Source: Ilex aquifolium
Taxonomy: Eukaryota; Streptophyta; Magnoliopsida; Aquifoliales; Aquifoliaceae
NCBI GenBank assembly: GCA_951799425.1
Contig: OX637410.1
Location: forward strand, 186,001-250,000
Reading direction: 5' to 3'
DNA length: 64,000 nucleotides
The notes below the pieces were generated by a model. The model did no database searches, was not told where the DNA came from, and worked only from the letters and a program-made list of their open reading frames with translations. Numbering within the stretch: position 1 is the first letter of the stretch; each line of letters begins with the position of its first letter. This document shows positions 33,567 through 45,496 of the stretch, piece by piece. A program made the position numbers and the translations under genes.

Positions 33567-35084
33567 AGGATCATCTGGCTAAGTGATAGTTTCCCTACAA
33601 GATTTGTTGTATATTAGTGGTTGTTGTTTTTTCTTTACTTTTCCTGTAGTTTTGCAATTTAATTTCCTTTTGGAGCAATTCGTTTTAGGTGACCTCGTTC
33701 CCTTCTCTATTTCATTAGCCTCTTGCATATAGTTAATTCTAATGCATTGAGGACAATGCATAATTCAAGTTGGGAGGTGAGGGTTTACACCACTGTTTTT
33801 GTTTGTTTTCTTTTTGTGCTTCTTTTTGTTTTGTGTTGTTTTGATTGTTCATTTTTTCCCTAAAAAGAGAAAAATGAAAAAACAAATTGCTGTAGTTATT
33901 TTTAAAGAATGATGCTCGGGTTGAATTCCTTGAGAACTTTGATGTACCAATAGTAATTTGAGTTGATTGCATAAGGACCATTGGATGTTATTTATTATAT
34001 GCTTGAGTATTGTGCTTATATTGTCATTAAAAACTCAAATTTTATGCACCATGATCATCTAGTTCTTGTGATTTTTCAAAATAGATTGTTGCCTTTGAAG
34101 CTTGACATGTATAATAGCGAAAAATATATGACCTTGTGAGTTTAGAGCCTATCATTTTGGACGGTTATATGAAAATTACTCAAGAAATAGTTCTTTCATC
34201 ACTTCTTTCAAGAGTCTTATTATATTTGTTTTGGTTAAATTATGAAGAATGATTAGCTAATTGTATCTCTATCAATTAAAATTTTCCACTGTTCTTAGAA
34301 AATGATTTTAGGCCATCTTTTGGATTGTTTTGAGAGTTAGCCTGTTCTTTCTTAAAAAAATTTCCCTCTAAGCTGCAATTTAGCCTATTTGAATGTTCAA
34401 TTCTTAGCCATAAAGTTTAACTGAGCCAAGAAAAATTATATATACCTTACCTTGGTTATCCCTTGAACTATTAACTTTGTATCAAGAAGTTTGGAGACTT
34501 ATAGTGAAAGCTTAAACATGGGCAACTTGAAAGAAAAGGGAATGAAGAATCACCAAAAGAAAAAGAAGAAGCCAAAGGCTCAAGAAAGAAAAGGGGGTGT
34601 AAAAAGAAAAAAAAACAAAGAGGAAAAGAGAATGAAGCGAAAGTAAAGAGAAAAATGTTCAAAAGGAGGAGCCAAGTGTGCAAAAAGGATCTTAGGATAA
34701 CTGTTTTTGAATTCCCTAATCCTTCGTACCTCTACCCTTAGAGTCATTATAACCTTGATAAAGTTCTGTTTGATTCAGAGAATAATGGTGAATTAAACTA
34801 CTTCATAGGATAGAGAGACATATAAATAGTGTCATTCTTATTACTTTAATATTCTTTCATGAAATTATGTCAAGATTGATTTGTTCTTAATGCTTTTCAT
34901 TGTTTGAAAGGGATATACTTGTTTTGTTAACTTAAATTCTGCCCACATATACCTTGAGTGAAATAGTCATGATAGTCAAAGAGATCTATTCTGAGTGAAA
35001 TTGGGGAGAATTGGTATCAAAGTTAGTTTTGGATAGCTAAAAAGAGATGAGAATTCTGTTTGACAAATTTCTTGAATTAGTTGA
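33567..35084 (+). other. Athila B 3' non-coding region, first part
   Basis: The landmark CATTGAGGACAATGCATAAT plus a G-rich block is at 33742-33780. The purine-rich 34540-34660 is the usual A/G-rich part of Athila 3' regions. No env-like frame. It ends at GTTGA (35080-35084), the left copy of a target duplication. Confidence 0.75.
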
Positions 35085-35409
35085 TGTGACGTCCCAAAAT
35101 TCGGGGGTCCTTTCTCAACCCGTTGATCACCAATCAACCCATGGAACATCCATGGGTACCATATAACCTGATACCACGTTGTTACATCCCTTCACCGGGA
35201 TCATAACACACCAAAATCTAGACAGAGCCTCCTTTGCACGGAAACAATACCCAACACATAACCTATTTACATATTATTCATAGGACCATTCCAAGGTCCA
35301 AACCCCAAATTTTAGGACTTAATATTTACCCATTTACATCATCCAAAGAAGATCACTCAAGATGTCAAGGCTCGGCAATGTTACATTTCATTTTCAAGTT
35401 TTTGGAAGA

Positions 35410-35664
35410 GGTACCGGTACTTCGGATAAGTGGTACTGGTACTTGAGCCTTCTGTTTGCCAGGTACCGGTACTTGTAAGCAATGGTACCGGTACTTGGGC
35501 TCACTGTCTGCGACGTACCAAAACCTATAAGCATAGATACTCGAACCTAAGCCCACTGTCCATCGGGGTACCGGTATCTGAGAGCCTAGGTACAGGTACC
35601 TGTTTGCCAAGGTACCAGTACCTGAGACCTCTGGAAGCTAGGCAGCAATGAGGTACCGGTACCT
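35410..35664 (-). repeat. Degenerate GTACCGGTAC array in an antisense family C LTR
   Basis: Five intact GGTACCGGTA-containing units and several decayed ones (GGTACTGGTAC, GGTACAGGTAC) over 255 bp. Confidence 0.9.
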
Positions 35665-36210
35665 AGGGACCAGATTTTTGAAAATTTCTCAAATCTCAAC
35701 TTTTGTCCATCCACCTCACACAATACTCATTATATTCAATTTGTTTAACAAAAGAACAATGTCCAAGAGTGTCCAATTACATGCCTTTGTCAAAATACAA
35801 GTTTTGTACAAGATTTATACAAGGCCAACACAAAATTACATAAGTGATTACAAAATGTAATTTAAGAGCCACAATCCGGCTCGGTCATCAACACGGGCCC
35901 AAGTAAGGGTCGTCCCCTGAAACTTGTTCAATACCTGAAATGTATTCTCATAAAGGGTGAGTCACGCTCAATAGGGTATGTGACATTTCATATACATCTG
36001 GGTTGGGAAGTAGTCTCCTTAGGAGATACCTTAGACTCAATACCAACGAGAGTGTGTATCAGAGATTACCTGGTCTTGCACCCGAGGGAGAATCTAGCCC
36101 TTCTTGCTAACCCCGACACATATTTTCAATGCAACCAGTGCGACTCAATCGAACCTTGGTCCAACTTTCCCGAGCCCACGTATCAACCCACTAAGGATGG
36201 TGTTTGATTA

Positions 36211-36212
<2 letters not shown>

Positions 36213-36246
<34 letters not shown>
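36213..36246. repeat. (AC)n microsatellite
   Basis: A run of about 16 CA units beside the inserted Athila LTR. Confidence 0.95.
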
Positions 36247-36247
<1 letters not shown>

Positions 36248-36299
36248 ATTTCGAATGCCCATGAATGCGATGTTACCCGTGTATATGCAAATGCAATGT

Positions 36300-38197
36300 T
36301 GCTTGATCGCGTTCACCCTAATCTCCAAACACGAACCCTCGAATGTATATATGGCTTTTGTGTGTAGGGAAGTGTCACTCTCTCTCAGGTTCGATGCTAG
36401 AAATGGGGAAAACGTGTGTGGATGAAAATTTGTGTGTGTGCAAAAGTGCTCCCCAAGCGTAGAGAGACTTTCTATTGTGTGTTTTACTTGGAATGGAGTA
36501 TTCCAAGGTCGTCTCCTCAGGGAAGGTTGGTCAAATTGTGGTGAAGGTGATTTTGTAAAAATGGAAAAGTGTAAAATCTTGTGAATTGATGTTTGGATGA
36601 GTGAAGATTGTTGGTAAAATGCAATAAAAATAAGGTTGGCTAATCCGAAGAGGTCATTCCAATAGGAATACCAAATCAACTCAAATCATTCAACCAATAG
36701 TGCCTAGGTGCTTGATTGATTCGTAGGAAGTGAGGGACTAATATGGAGTGTAGGCTCAAGCATACCCCGTGACAAGTCTACGGTGTATCAAGAGCTCACT
36801 ACCACGTTCGCACTCAACCTAGTCAAACCAAGCACTTTACACTGCGAGGTAGAATGGAGAAGAGTTGATTTAGCATACCCAAGAGGAAGTTCCCCTTGGA
36901 TTAGCCAACAAAAAGATTAGCTACTCATGTTTAAAGTAAAAGCATTCATAATGTAAAGAGACATGTAGATGAAATGGACTGAAAATAGAGATGAAATGAA
37001 GCTTAGAACTTGTATTAATGCTAGGACAAGGTAAACTACAATGGAGAATTCATTTCATACCAAATGGAAAGCTTAAAGACAAAACCCAATTGAAAATATA
37101 AAAGTGCAAGAACATTGAATTAAACTTGATTACACTTGAAATAAAGGAGGTTACAATGCAAGAAATGAAGATTACCACTGAAATATAACTTATTACAACT
37201 GAAATGGGTGAGGAAATTGAAAATCTAAGCTTTCTATTACTAAACTATGTCTTCTACCTTGGGAGCTTCTATCTCTAAAACTACTCCTAAGCTTAGGTAG
37301 CCTCCCTTTTCAAAAGCTTGTGTGAAGCTGAATAAATGGTGTAGAGACCTCTGCATTTTCGTCCATGAGGCTCTCCTAGCCTCTGTGTGTAGGCCTCCCA
37401 TCAATGGGAGGTGAAGGATGCATTGGATAGGCTAGGACAAGCATAGCCTGCACCCACCATGCCTCCTTCCTTTTCTCTCCTCCTTTCTTATCCTCCATCT
37501 TCCAAAGCTGACTTTAGGGTGTAGGTAGGCATGTATATGTAGAATATGTCAGGGGATGTGTGAGAGAATCATAGGTGGGACCCCCAAGCAAGTGGAGCTT
37601 AAGTTGCAGGTGTCTGGTGTTTCTGGGCCAAACCTTCCGGAAGGTCGAAGCAAAACCTTCCGAAAGGTTTTTTCTAGTGTGCAAAACCTTCTGGAAGGTC
37701 TTCAGGGGGATGCAAGCTCATGACAATTTTTTGTAAATTTGTCATAACCTTTGATCCATTCGTCTGATTGAGCTGAAATTTTGACACAATTCAGAAGACA
37801 TCCAGATCTACAACTTTCATGTTTTACACTTTTTTATATTCAGAGTGGATCATGGTAAAAAATGGGGAATACAGAGGTACTGCAACCAAATGGTTTGGGT
37901 GCCGATACCAAAATTCAAGTAGGCTTAGATACCGGTACCTATGATACCAAGTACCTCTACCTCCTTGATTTCTTTCACTTTAAAGCCTCATAATCCTCAT
38001 GTAATGTGTCCATCTCTTCACCACTCATTCACACTTAGTTGCAGGGTTCTGAAAGTCATCATTTACCCAATGATTACCTGCAACATCAAAATTCCCACAT
38101 TATTCATAAATTCGACTAACTCTAAGTAATTAAATGCAAAGTTGAGATAAAATTCATGTAATGAGACCATTAAATATGTAGTATTACGTGCTCATCA
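36300..38197 (-). mobile_element. Athila A-type solo LTR (antisense) inside the family C LTR
   Basis: Starts TGCTTGATCGCG and ends GTGCTCATCA, the antisense ends of the Athila A LTR, 1,898 bp. Flanks are AATGT (36295-36299) and AATTT (38198-38202), a 5-bp duplication with one mismatch. It has the CCTTCCGGAAGG array at 37629-37703. No internal sequence. Confidence 0.93.
37629..37703 (-). repeat. CCTTCCGGAAGG palindrome array, antisense Athila solo LTR
   Basis: Three units of AACCTTCCGGAAGGT, one perfect. Confidence 0.9.
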
Positions 38198-39318
38198 AAT
38201 TTACAATTACATTTCATATAATTATTCAATCAACTTGTACAATTGCAATTTCTATCACACGAGCACCATATCATGAGGCATATAATGAACATATCTACTT
38301 TACACTAACAATCTCAAGCATGTTCTATGTGATATCAATCCAATTAACATACTTGAATTCATAAGCATTTTTTCAAACATTTAATAGGCAAATTTATGTA
38401 AACACATATCATGCCTAAACATCATATTCTTAATCAAATCCAAAACCAAGCAATTTCATCCAACCCAAATCATACAAGAATTGGTTTTAACATATTCTGT
38501 TACCCATCTTCCATATTCTAACAACCCTAGGTATGTGTTATACATGAGAATTCATCTTTAACACCCTACCCATTCGTATTTCAACCCTAGGTTAGAAATA
38601 AACCTAGTTACGAAAGGAACCCTACTTCTTATAGCGTATATCCGCGTAGAAGAAGCCTCAAAGACCCAAAATCAAGCTTCCCAAGCTTTATTCCAAAAAT
38701 TCCACTGAGATTTTGGGGCAAACTGTGATCTTTGGTATGGTTTGTAGCTCTCTTCACGTAGAACGACTTTAATCTATGGCCCGAAGCAATCCAACAGTTG
38801 GATCTTCATAGATCGGATGAGAAAGGTGAGAAAACTTTGGATTTCTCTCTTTTCTATTTCTCTCTCTCTTTTCCAGAAATTTTGAAGAAAATGGGAAATA
38901 AAATTTGATTTTCTTCCATTTTTATACCCCTCAAACACTTAGCCCTCGTTGCATCGCACGACTCACTTCGTTTGATCCAATTTTATCTTGAATCTATTAA
39001 ATCTCGTCTCGTTTTAAGTTTATTATATTTTTATTGAACTAATTTTAAATTATTTCTTAGGTTTCTCAAAAAAAATTCTAATCACGTTTATTTTAGTCGA
39101 GCGACATTTGATCACCTCGTAAAACGTGAAAAATTCAATTGTCTCAAAATTCGACGAAAATGGACTGGGTAACTAGATTTCGCGAGATGAATCCAACGGT
39201 GAGGTCCGTTTCGTCATCGAAGTTTTAAAAAACTTGGATTTTTAACCCGTATCGTAAGGGCTAATTACTGTTTTACACTTTTTAATAAAATTTTAATTTT
39301 CTGGGGTTTTATAGTTGA

Positions 39319-39600
39319 TGTGACACACACACACACGATTTTCTAATGATAATATGTGTGAATACTTTTGCATGTCGTTTAGGCCTAAAAATAGCTAAGT
39401 GTGAATGAGCTTAAATTCTATTGGTATATTGTGATTTTTGTTGAATTTGATGAAAGTGATTCAATCAAAATAACTAGAATGGAGAAGTTTGTAGGTATCT
39501 TTTTTGAAAACTTTCAAGAGATAAAACTCGTCCAGTAGGGATCACCTAGGGGATTAAAGACTTATTACATAGGCTAAATTCAATCGTGATTGACTATGAA
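39319..39600 (+). other. Athila B 3' non-coding region, second part
   Basis: Bases 39495-39590 (AAGTTTGTAGGTATCTT, AAACTCGTCCAGTAGGGATC) match the Athila A 3' region at 25203-25300. In Athila A a polypurine tract and 3' LTR follow within 100 bp; here similarity fades after about 39600 and neither is found. Confidence 0.75.
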
Positions 39601-40930
39601 AATGGTATGTAATTAATTAGTTTTTTAGGTTGTGCTTTTAAATTCCAAGGCATAAAATTTTGGGTTTTAATTGGATCAGGTTTAATTGCATAAATTTTTA
39701 GGAATTGGGCATGAAATTAGATTGGTTTTTATTTCTGATGTCTTAGGTTAGGTATTAGTTGAGTCTAGGATTAGTTTTGTTTGGATTTGTTAAAATAAAA
39801 AGAAAAAAATAGGAATTTTTCAAGAGTTTTGGAGTTCTACCGGTAGAATGTATATTTACTACCGGTAGGTTCTAAACAGAGAGTCTTTATACCGATAGGT
39901 CGTACATCACCTACAGGTAGATTTTGTATCTAAAGCGGTAAATAAGGGGTGTTTTGGGAATTCCAAGGGTTTTCTTTACCTTTTCACTATAAATACTCCT
40001 CTTTCTCTATGGAAAACCATAGAGAAACTTGTCCAAGTCTTTAGTTGCCTCAACCCTCTCCAATTTCACCTTGAGTCTCTTCTTGATCTTGAAATCCAAG
40101 AGTGGCTCCTATGAAAATTTTGTCCCAAACTGATCCTTCTTATGAAAGCTATGGGTCTATCCTAGTAGGTTGGGTTCTTGTGGTTGCCATAGTTTCTATG
40201 GTTGTGTCAAAGATGTCAAGAACAAGGTAGGTCGAGTAACCATCTTTGGAGCTACCTTGTCAAGGCGAGTGTCTTCTAGGGAGAAGGGCAAGAGGAAGAG
40301 GACATAGTCGGATGATGAAGAGAAAAAGGACATACCTACTGTGCTCACGAAGACTTCATCTAATCCTTGGGCCTCAAGTCTTCTAGTTTGGCTTCTCTTT
40401 GCCTCCGTACACTCAAAGGTTATAGAAAGAGTGAAAGAAATAATGGGTAATAGGGCTAAGGCGACTACTTCAAAAGGGGAGGATTTGGATGTGAGAAAGA
40501 GTTTTGCAACACTAGTAATAATCTCTGATTATGAGGAGGAGAATGGTGGTTCGAGGTCGAATGGAGACGAAGCTTAATAATTTGGGGGATGTCTTTACTT
40601 TTCAGTCAAAGCGACATAATTTGGAAGTTACCTTTTTCCTTGTTATAATAGTTAGTATATAAGGTCTAGTAGAACCTTAAGTGTTTCCTCGAAGTGGTTG
40701 TTTTGATTAAAGCCTAGGTAGAAGAGTCTTTAGGAAGTTAGGCTTTACTTCTTTTTGGAATCAACATGTACTCAAAATCAATGACTTAAAATCAATGGAA
40801 CATATCTTTTGGATATTATGTGCCTTGTGTTCTTTTCAATTTATGCTTTATGATTTGATTACTTGGTTTTGTTATTCATTTCTTGGATGTTTGTAAGTTT
40901 GTTTTACTTGTTTTTTAGTTTTGATGCTTG
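39601..40930 (+). other. Unassigned LTR-like or promoter-like sequence with CTACCGGTAG motifs and TATA box
   Basis: Contains two perfect CTACCGGTAG palindromes and two decayed ones (39835-39925), then TATAAATA at 39988-39995 in a CACTATAAATACTCC setting like that of family A LTRs. A possible transcribed region follows. A 78-codon ORF (40341-40577, ending DYEEENGGSRSNGDEA) has no family I recognise. A G-rich TTTGGGGGATG follows the ORF at 40580. It could be a 5' LTR plus leader of an unidentified element; no repeat partner or target duplication was found. Confidence 0.45.
39988..39995 (+). promoter_or_regulatory. TATA box
   Basis: TATAAATA about 65-150 bp downstream of the CTACCGGTAG cluster, followed by CT-rich sequence. 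Confidence 0.6.
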
Positions 40931-41558
40931 TAAGAAATCTTTTCCTAATTACTAATTCAAGCATAGTCACACGTGTACTGATATTTTTCAGTTTCAGTTG
41001 GGAATGCAATCTATGATACTAAAATATAGTCTAGAAGTCTATAATAGACTAAAATATTGACAAATTCAAGTTTACATCACATATTTTTTCTAACTTAATT
41101 AGTAATGAATAATTCAAAGTAATCAATAAATTAATATGCAAAAAAATTAAACTATAAAATAAAATAAAAATTCAAACAAAATAAAAATTGTCACAACACT
41201 CAACACACCCACACTCCCAACCTAACCTAAATTCAACAATGTCCTCAATGTAAAAATAAATATCATAATGCTCATTAAAAATAATGAACAAAGATCAAAG
41301 AGTTAAGAATACCATGTGCTGCAACAACTCTAAAACCTAAAAATAAAAGACTTGACCAAAAGAAAAGAACAAATTGAAACAAACATAAAAAAATAAAAGT
41401 AAAATTAGAAAAAATAAAATATAACTACTAATATACAACTCATGTCAGGACAATCAATTCGGCTTCAATTCAGATTTGAATGTTCAACCATTCAATTTTA
41501 ATTGCTTGAAATTATGGTGTCACAATAATTCCTCCAATCATGTTCTCCACTCATTCAC
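40931..41558 (-). repeat. Second copy of the antisense Athila-like flank
   Basis: Aligns with 12883-13508 at about 90% by eye, including TAAGAAATCTTTTCCTAATT at the start and the antisense CATTGAGGAC landmark (41240-41255). It ends at the family B LTR with TTCAC. Confidence 0.9.
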
Positions 41559-43198
41559 TGTTGAGTGCTCAATATTTCATTATTCTAAAGCTTAACATAT
41601 TCGCTTTAGGCTTGCTAATAAACTAATTTGCTACACTTAGTGTGTTCTGTGTTTTACGCTTTGATTTCTGCGTTTGCAGGTAGTTTAGGTGTAAAGGTGA
41701 AGATTAGGCATTGATGAATGGCAAGGGACGAGTTGGGATTAAGTTTGCTTCTGAAAAGATGAAGCCGGGAGCTTTGGAAGTCATTTTGGAAGAAAAGAGA
41801 AATTCTACCGGTAGGTGTTATTCTGATAGAAAGGTAGAAAAATGAAGGTTCTACCGGTAATAAGTCAGTTCTACCGGTAGCTAGAACTACGGAAGAATAG
41901 TGCAGAAGCTATACCGGTAGTTAATACATGTTCGACTGCTAGAAGAACTTACAAAAGTTTACATTTTTCATCAGAGAAGTTCTATCAGTGGTTAGTACAT
42001 GTTCTACCGGTAGAAAAAATTACAGTACTTTGTCAGAGGAAGTCTTACCTTTAGTTAAAGGATGTTCTACTAGTCGGAAAAGCCAAAGAAGTTTCAGAGA
42101 TTTTATCGAGCAAAGTTCTACCTGTAGGTTTCATTGTTCTACCGATAGGTTGTGCTATAGAAAGAGTTGCTACTAGTAGGTAAAGGTAGATTTTCACGGG
42201 AAGCTCAATTAAAGATTAGATTTTGTCAAATCTTTTGGGAATTCTCAACCAAACAGAGGAAGAGATAATTTTGGGATGGATATATGTCAAAGATTTGAAG
42301 ATTCTCCTTCCAATTAGGATAAATAGAAGACCCTGTAGGGAATATAAACATTACGTTTTGGAGTCTTCTTTAGTTTTTCTCTACTTTTCTATGTTTAGAG
42401 CGTGTTGAGGTTACTTTCAGAGCTTTGTTGCTACTCTTTCTTTTACGTTCTGTTCTTTCAATTGTTCTAGAAATCTTACATTCGTTTGTTTTCAATATTC
42501 AAAGCTTTGTTATTTCAATTCAATTTTTCAATACAAGAAATTACTTTTAAGACAATCTTTACTTTCATGAATTATTATATTCTCTTTAATTTATTGTGCT
42601 ATTTACATTATCATGAGTTAGTAGTCTTCCTCAGGATAATCTAAAGAAGGAGTCCCAACCTATGAACTAGAATTAAACTCTAAACTAGGGTTTTAACGTT
42701 TATGTGATTGTTGAATGAATTATGCTTTCAAAAACCTAATTGGTTTGCATACTTCCCGATTATCTGTATACAATTGGCTTTGGTATAGATAGTTAGTGAT
42801 GTTTTCTGCAATCTTTAGGATATTGATTCTTTCATCATAAATTGTTTTCCAGTTGCTACTTTTGATTCTCTCCAAAGATTTTAGTTGAGAATCATCCGTC
42901 TTTACTAGTTTGAATACGAAAGCAGATGATTATAGATTTAGGGTAGAAATTCTTGTTCATAGGTGGGATGAATTATGAAGATTATCTAGTCTTTCCAATT
43001 GTTGAATTTCGTTTTCATTAGTAGTTAATTTTCAAATCTCAAACTTCAATGAATTTTTTCCTTTTATTGTGCATAACCTTGGATTCTAAATCTTTCCCTA
43101 AGGAGACAACCTTGGACTTTTGTTCGAGTTACTACACGATATTTTTCTCTTATGGTTGAGAGCACTCATGAAAATACAACCTCTTTGGAGGGCAAGTA
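41559..43198 (+). mobile_element. Family B LTR flanked by TTCAC: solo LTR or 3' LTR of Athila B
   Basis: Starts TGTTGAGTGCTC and ends GAGGGCAAGTA, 1,640 bp, and aligns with the Athila B 5' LTR. Flanks TTCAC (41554-41558) and TTCAC (43199-43203) match perfectly, which is what a solo LTR would show. The region 42726-42750 is the empty site of the family A insertion at 14641. It has a CTACCGGTAG array at 41800-42182 and about 40 bp extra near 42530. Confidence 0.92.
41800..42182 (+). repeat. CTACCGGTAG palindrome array in the second family B LTR
   Basis: Same arrangement as 13753-14132, with different units decayed. Confidence 0.92.
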
Positions 43199-43203
43199 TT
43201 CAC

Positions 43204-43516
43204 CCAACACACTTTAAAGAAAATCAGTAAAAGATACAGATATGCACTATCATACAGATCCCAAAAAAAAAAAAAAAAATACACAAATTGGATCTTTGTC
43301 TAGTATAGTAGTAAAATTAATTTTCTTAACATCGCCAAACCTAGACATATGCATCTCATCACTGCTCGTTGATGTTAAAGATTCCTCAAGCTCTTGGGTC
43401 TTATTTGAAATAGTATTTTCAATGATGTTTTCATCATCAAAAGTAATAATAGATTGATCGAGGTCAAGCTGTAATTTAGAAAAAGAATCATTCTCACTAC
43501 ATTGACCGTGTGAAAT
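43204..43516 (-). pseudogene. Antisense open frame, probably the gag tail of an old Athila-like element
   Basis: On the minus strand from about 43505 to 43275 one frame stays open without an ATG near its start: ENDSFSKLQLDLDQSIITFD, then SNKTQELEESLTSTSSDEMH and KKINFTTILDKDP. It is acidic, like the sequence after the zinc knuckle in Athila A (20533-20797). No domain is recognised. It would be the right-hand part of the antisense host of the family B LTR. The A-run at 43263-43280 ends it. Confidence 0.4.
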
Positions 43517-45496
43517 TGTAACACCCCAAATACAACCTGGAAGGCATTACTATCTATACAACATCTAAACCATGAGAGCTACTAAAACTATCTATAAATA
43601 AAAAAGAAATTCATTCACCATTCATAATAGTTAAAGCATAATCCAAACTCAGGATCCACAATACTAGACTTACATTCAAAACTGAAAGAACGTTATTCCA
43701 AAACTAACTAAGAATGTTTAAATAACCAACTCAGTCCCAAAAATATGTAATTAAAACCTTCAATTACATTCCCAAAATGGAATAAACTAAAATATTATCT
43801 TTAACATTGCTTCATAATGAACTTGCAAAGTTAAACCATGAAAGAAATATCTAAAACCTGGAAAATTTAAAATTTTATTATAAAGGGCAAAATGGTAATT
43901 AGTCGTTATAGTATGGGTTAAAAACTTGAATTTTTCTAGAATTTGGATGATGAAACAGACCTCACTGTTAGATTCGTATCGCGAAATTTAGCTACCCATT
44001 CAATTTTCGTAGAATTCTAAGACAATTAGACTTTTTACGTTTTACGAGGCGATCAGGTGTCGCGTGACTCAAATAAATGTGACTAAATTTTATTCGCAGA
44101 ACCCTAAAAATAATTTGAATTTAGTTCAATAAAAATATACTGAACTTAAAACAGGACGGGATTTAACTGATTTGGGATGAAATCGGATCAGACAAGACAG
44201 GATGTGTGACTTAATGAGAGCCAAGTATTAAGAGGTATGAATAGGGGAGAAAATCAAAATTTCTCCCCACTTTACACTTGCAATTTCCGGAAAAAGGGAG
44301 AGAGAGAGAGAGAGAGCAAGCTAAGGGTTCTCCTTCACTTCTACCTTCGATCTACAACAATCCGACTATTGGATCTCTTCGGGCCAAGAACAAAGGTTGT
44401 TCTACGCAACAAGAGCTACATGCACGTACCAAATATCACGAGTTTCACCACAATCTCAAAGACCGGATTTTTGGGATCAAAGCTTTGAGTCTTGATTTGG
44501 GGCTTTTTCTACGCTTATATACACTACAAGAGGTAGGGTTCATTTCCTAATTAATTTTATTTTCAACCTAGGGTTGAAATATGAAATGGGTAGGGTGTTA
44601 GAGATGAAATCTCATGTATAACACGCCTAGGGTGTTAGAAGGTGGAAATGGTTATAAGAATGTATTCAAACCAAATCTTGCATGATTGTGTGTGGATGAA
44701 ATTGCTTGCTTTGGAAATTCATGAGGATTGTGTGGATTTGGGCATGCTCTATATTTACATAATCTATGTGCCATGTAGGTGTTTGTTAAAATGCCTAAGA
44801 ATGATTAAGTGTGTTATGTGTATAGAATATGTTATAACATGCTTTGGGAAGACTGTTGAATGTAATTATATGCTTTGTGATATAATTGACATTTTAGAGA
44901 AATTTGGAATGTTTGTGGAAATGGTATATGCTCATGGTATGAGAAATTTGGAACATGATATTGTAATTGCAATTGTACATTACATTTTACATATGCAAGG
45001 GTAGAATCGCATTCGTGAGCATTTAACATGAGTGTGGGTATGTATGCATGTTTTTGATCAAACACCATCCTTGGTGGATTGATATGTTGGCTCGGGAAAG
45101 TTGGACCTAGGTTCGACTGAGTCGCAGGGGTTGCATTGAAAACAAGGGTTGGGGTTAGCAAGAAGGGCTAAATTCTCCCTCGGGTGCAAGACCCGGTAAC
45201 TTCGGATACGCACTCCCGTTGGTATTAAGCCCATAAAGTGTGTCGTCATACACGGAGCCGTTGGTTGAAGTCCATAGATGTCATCTCAGTTGGGTACCCG
45301 TTGGTTGAGGTCCATAAACATCCACCCTAAGAAAGACCCTAGATTTTATAAAATGGTCATTGGATGTGTGACATCAATGGTGGGGGACTTGGAATGCCCG
45401 GATACATACGCATGACATGACATGTGTTGTGGGAACCGGTAGAGGACTCGGGTTGCATTGCATGTGTGAGTTTTATCTCATGACATGACATGGCTT

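Larger units (their letters stand above)
35085..39313 (-). mobile_element. Family C solo LTR (antisense), TSD GTTGA, itself interrupted
   Basis: Starts TGTGACGTCCC and ends GGGGTTTTATA, the antisense ends of a family C LTR. The GTTGA duplication is perfect (35080-35084, 39314-39318), and the Athila B 3' region continues across it. Subtracting the Athila LTR inside (36300-38197) leaves about 2.33 kb. It carries a degenerate GTACCGGTAC array at 35410-35664 and (AC)n at 36213-36246. Confidence 0.94.
13509..39600 (+). mobile_element. Athila B: decayed Athila-like retrotransposon with nested insertions
   Basis: Components in order: 5' LTR (13509-17594), Asp-type primer site, gag, protease, RT, RNase H, integrase, and a long 3' non-coding region fading out near 39600. 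It carries four first-level insertions: an antisense family A solo LTR, the Athila A element, a hAT element, and an antisense family C solo LTR. Removing them leaves about 8 kb. Coding parts have many stops and frameshifts. No polypurine tract or contiguous 3' LTR follows; the family B LTR at 41559-43198 may be its 3' LTR, but the sequence in front of it is a copy of the 5' flank. No env-like ORF is visible after integrase. Confidence 0.85.

Noticed and set aside
36191-36679. 162-codon antisense ORF with a Cys-Val repeat
   Set aside because: It spans an (AC)n microsatellite and the border between two LTRs; it has no domain.
33567-39600. Possible env-like ORF downstream of Athila B integrase
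   Set aside because: No frame longer than about 80 codons belongs to the element here; the apparent longer ones lie in inserted LTRs.
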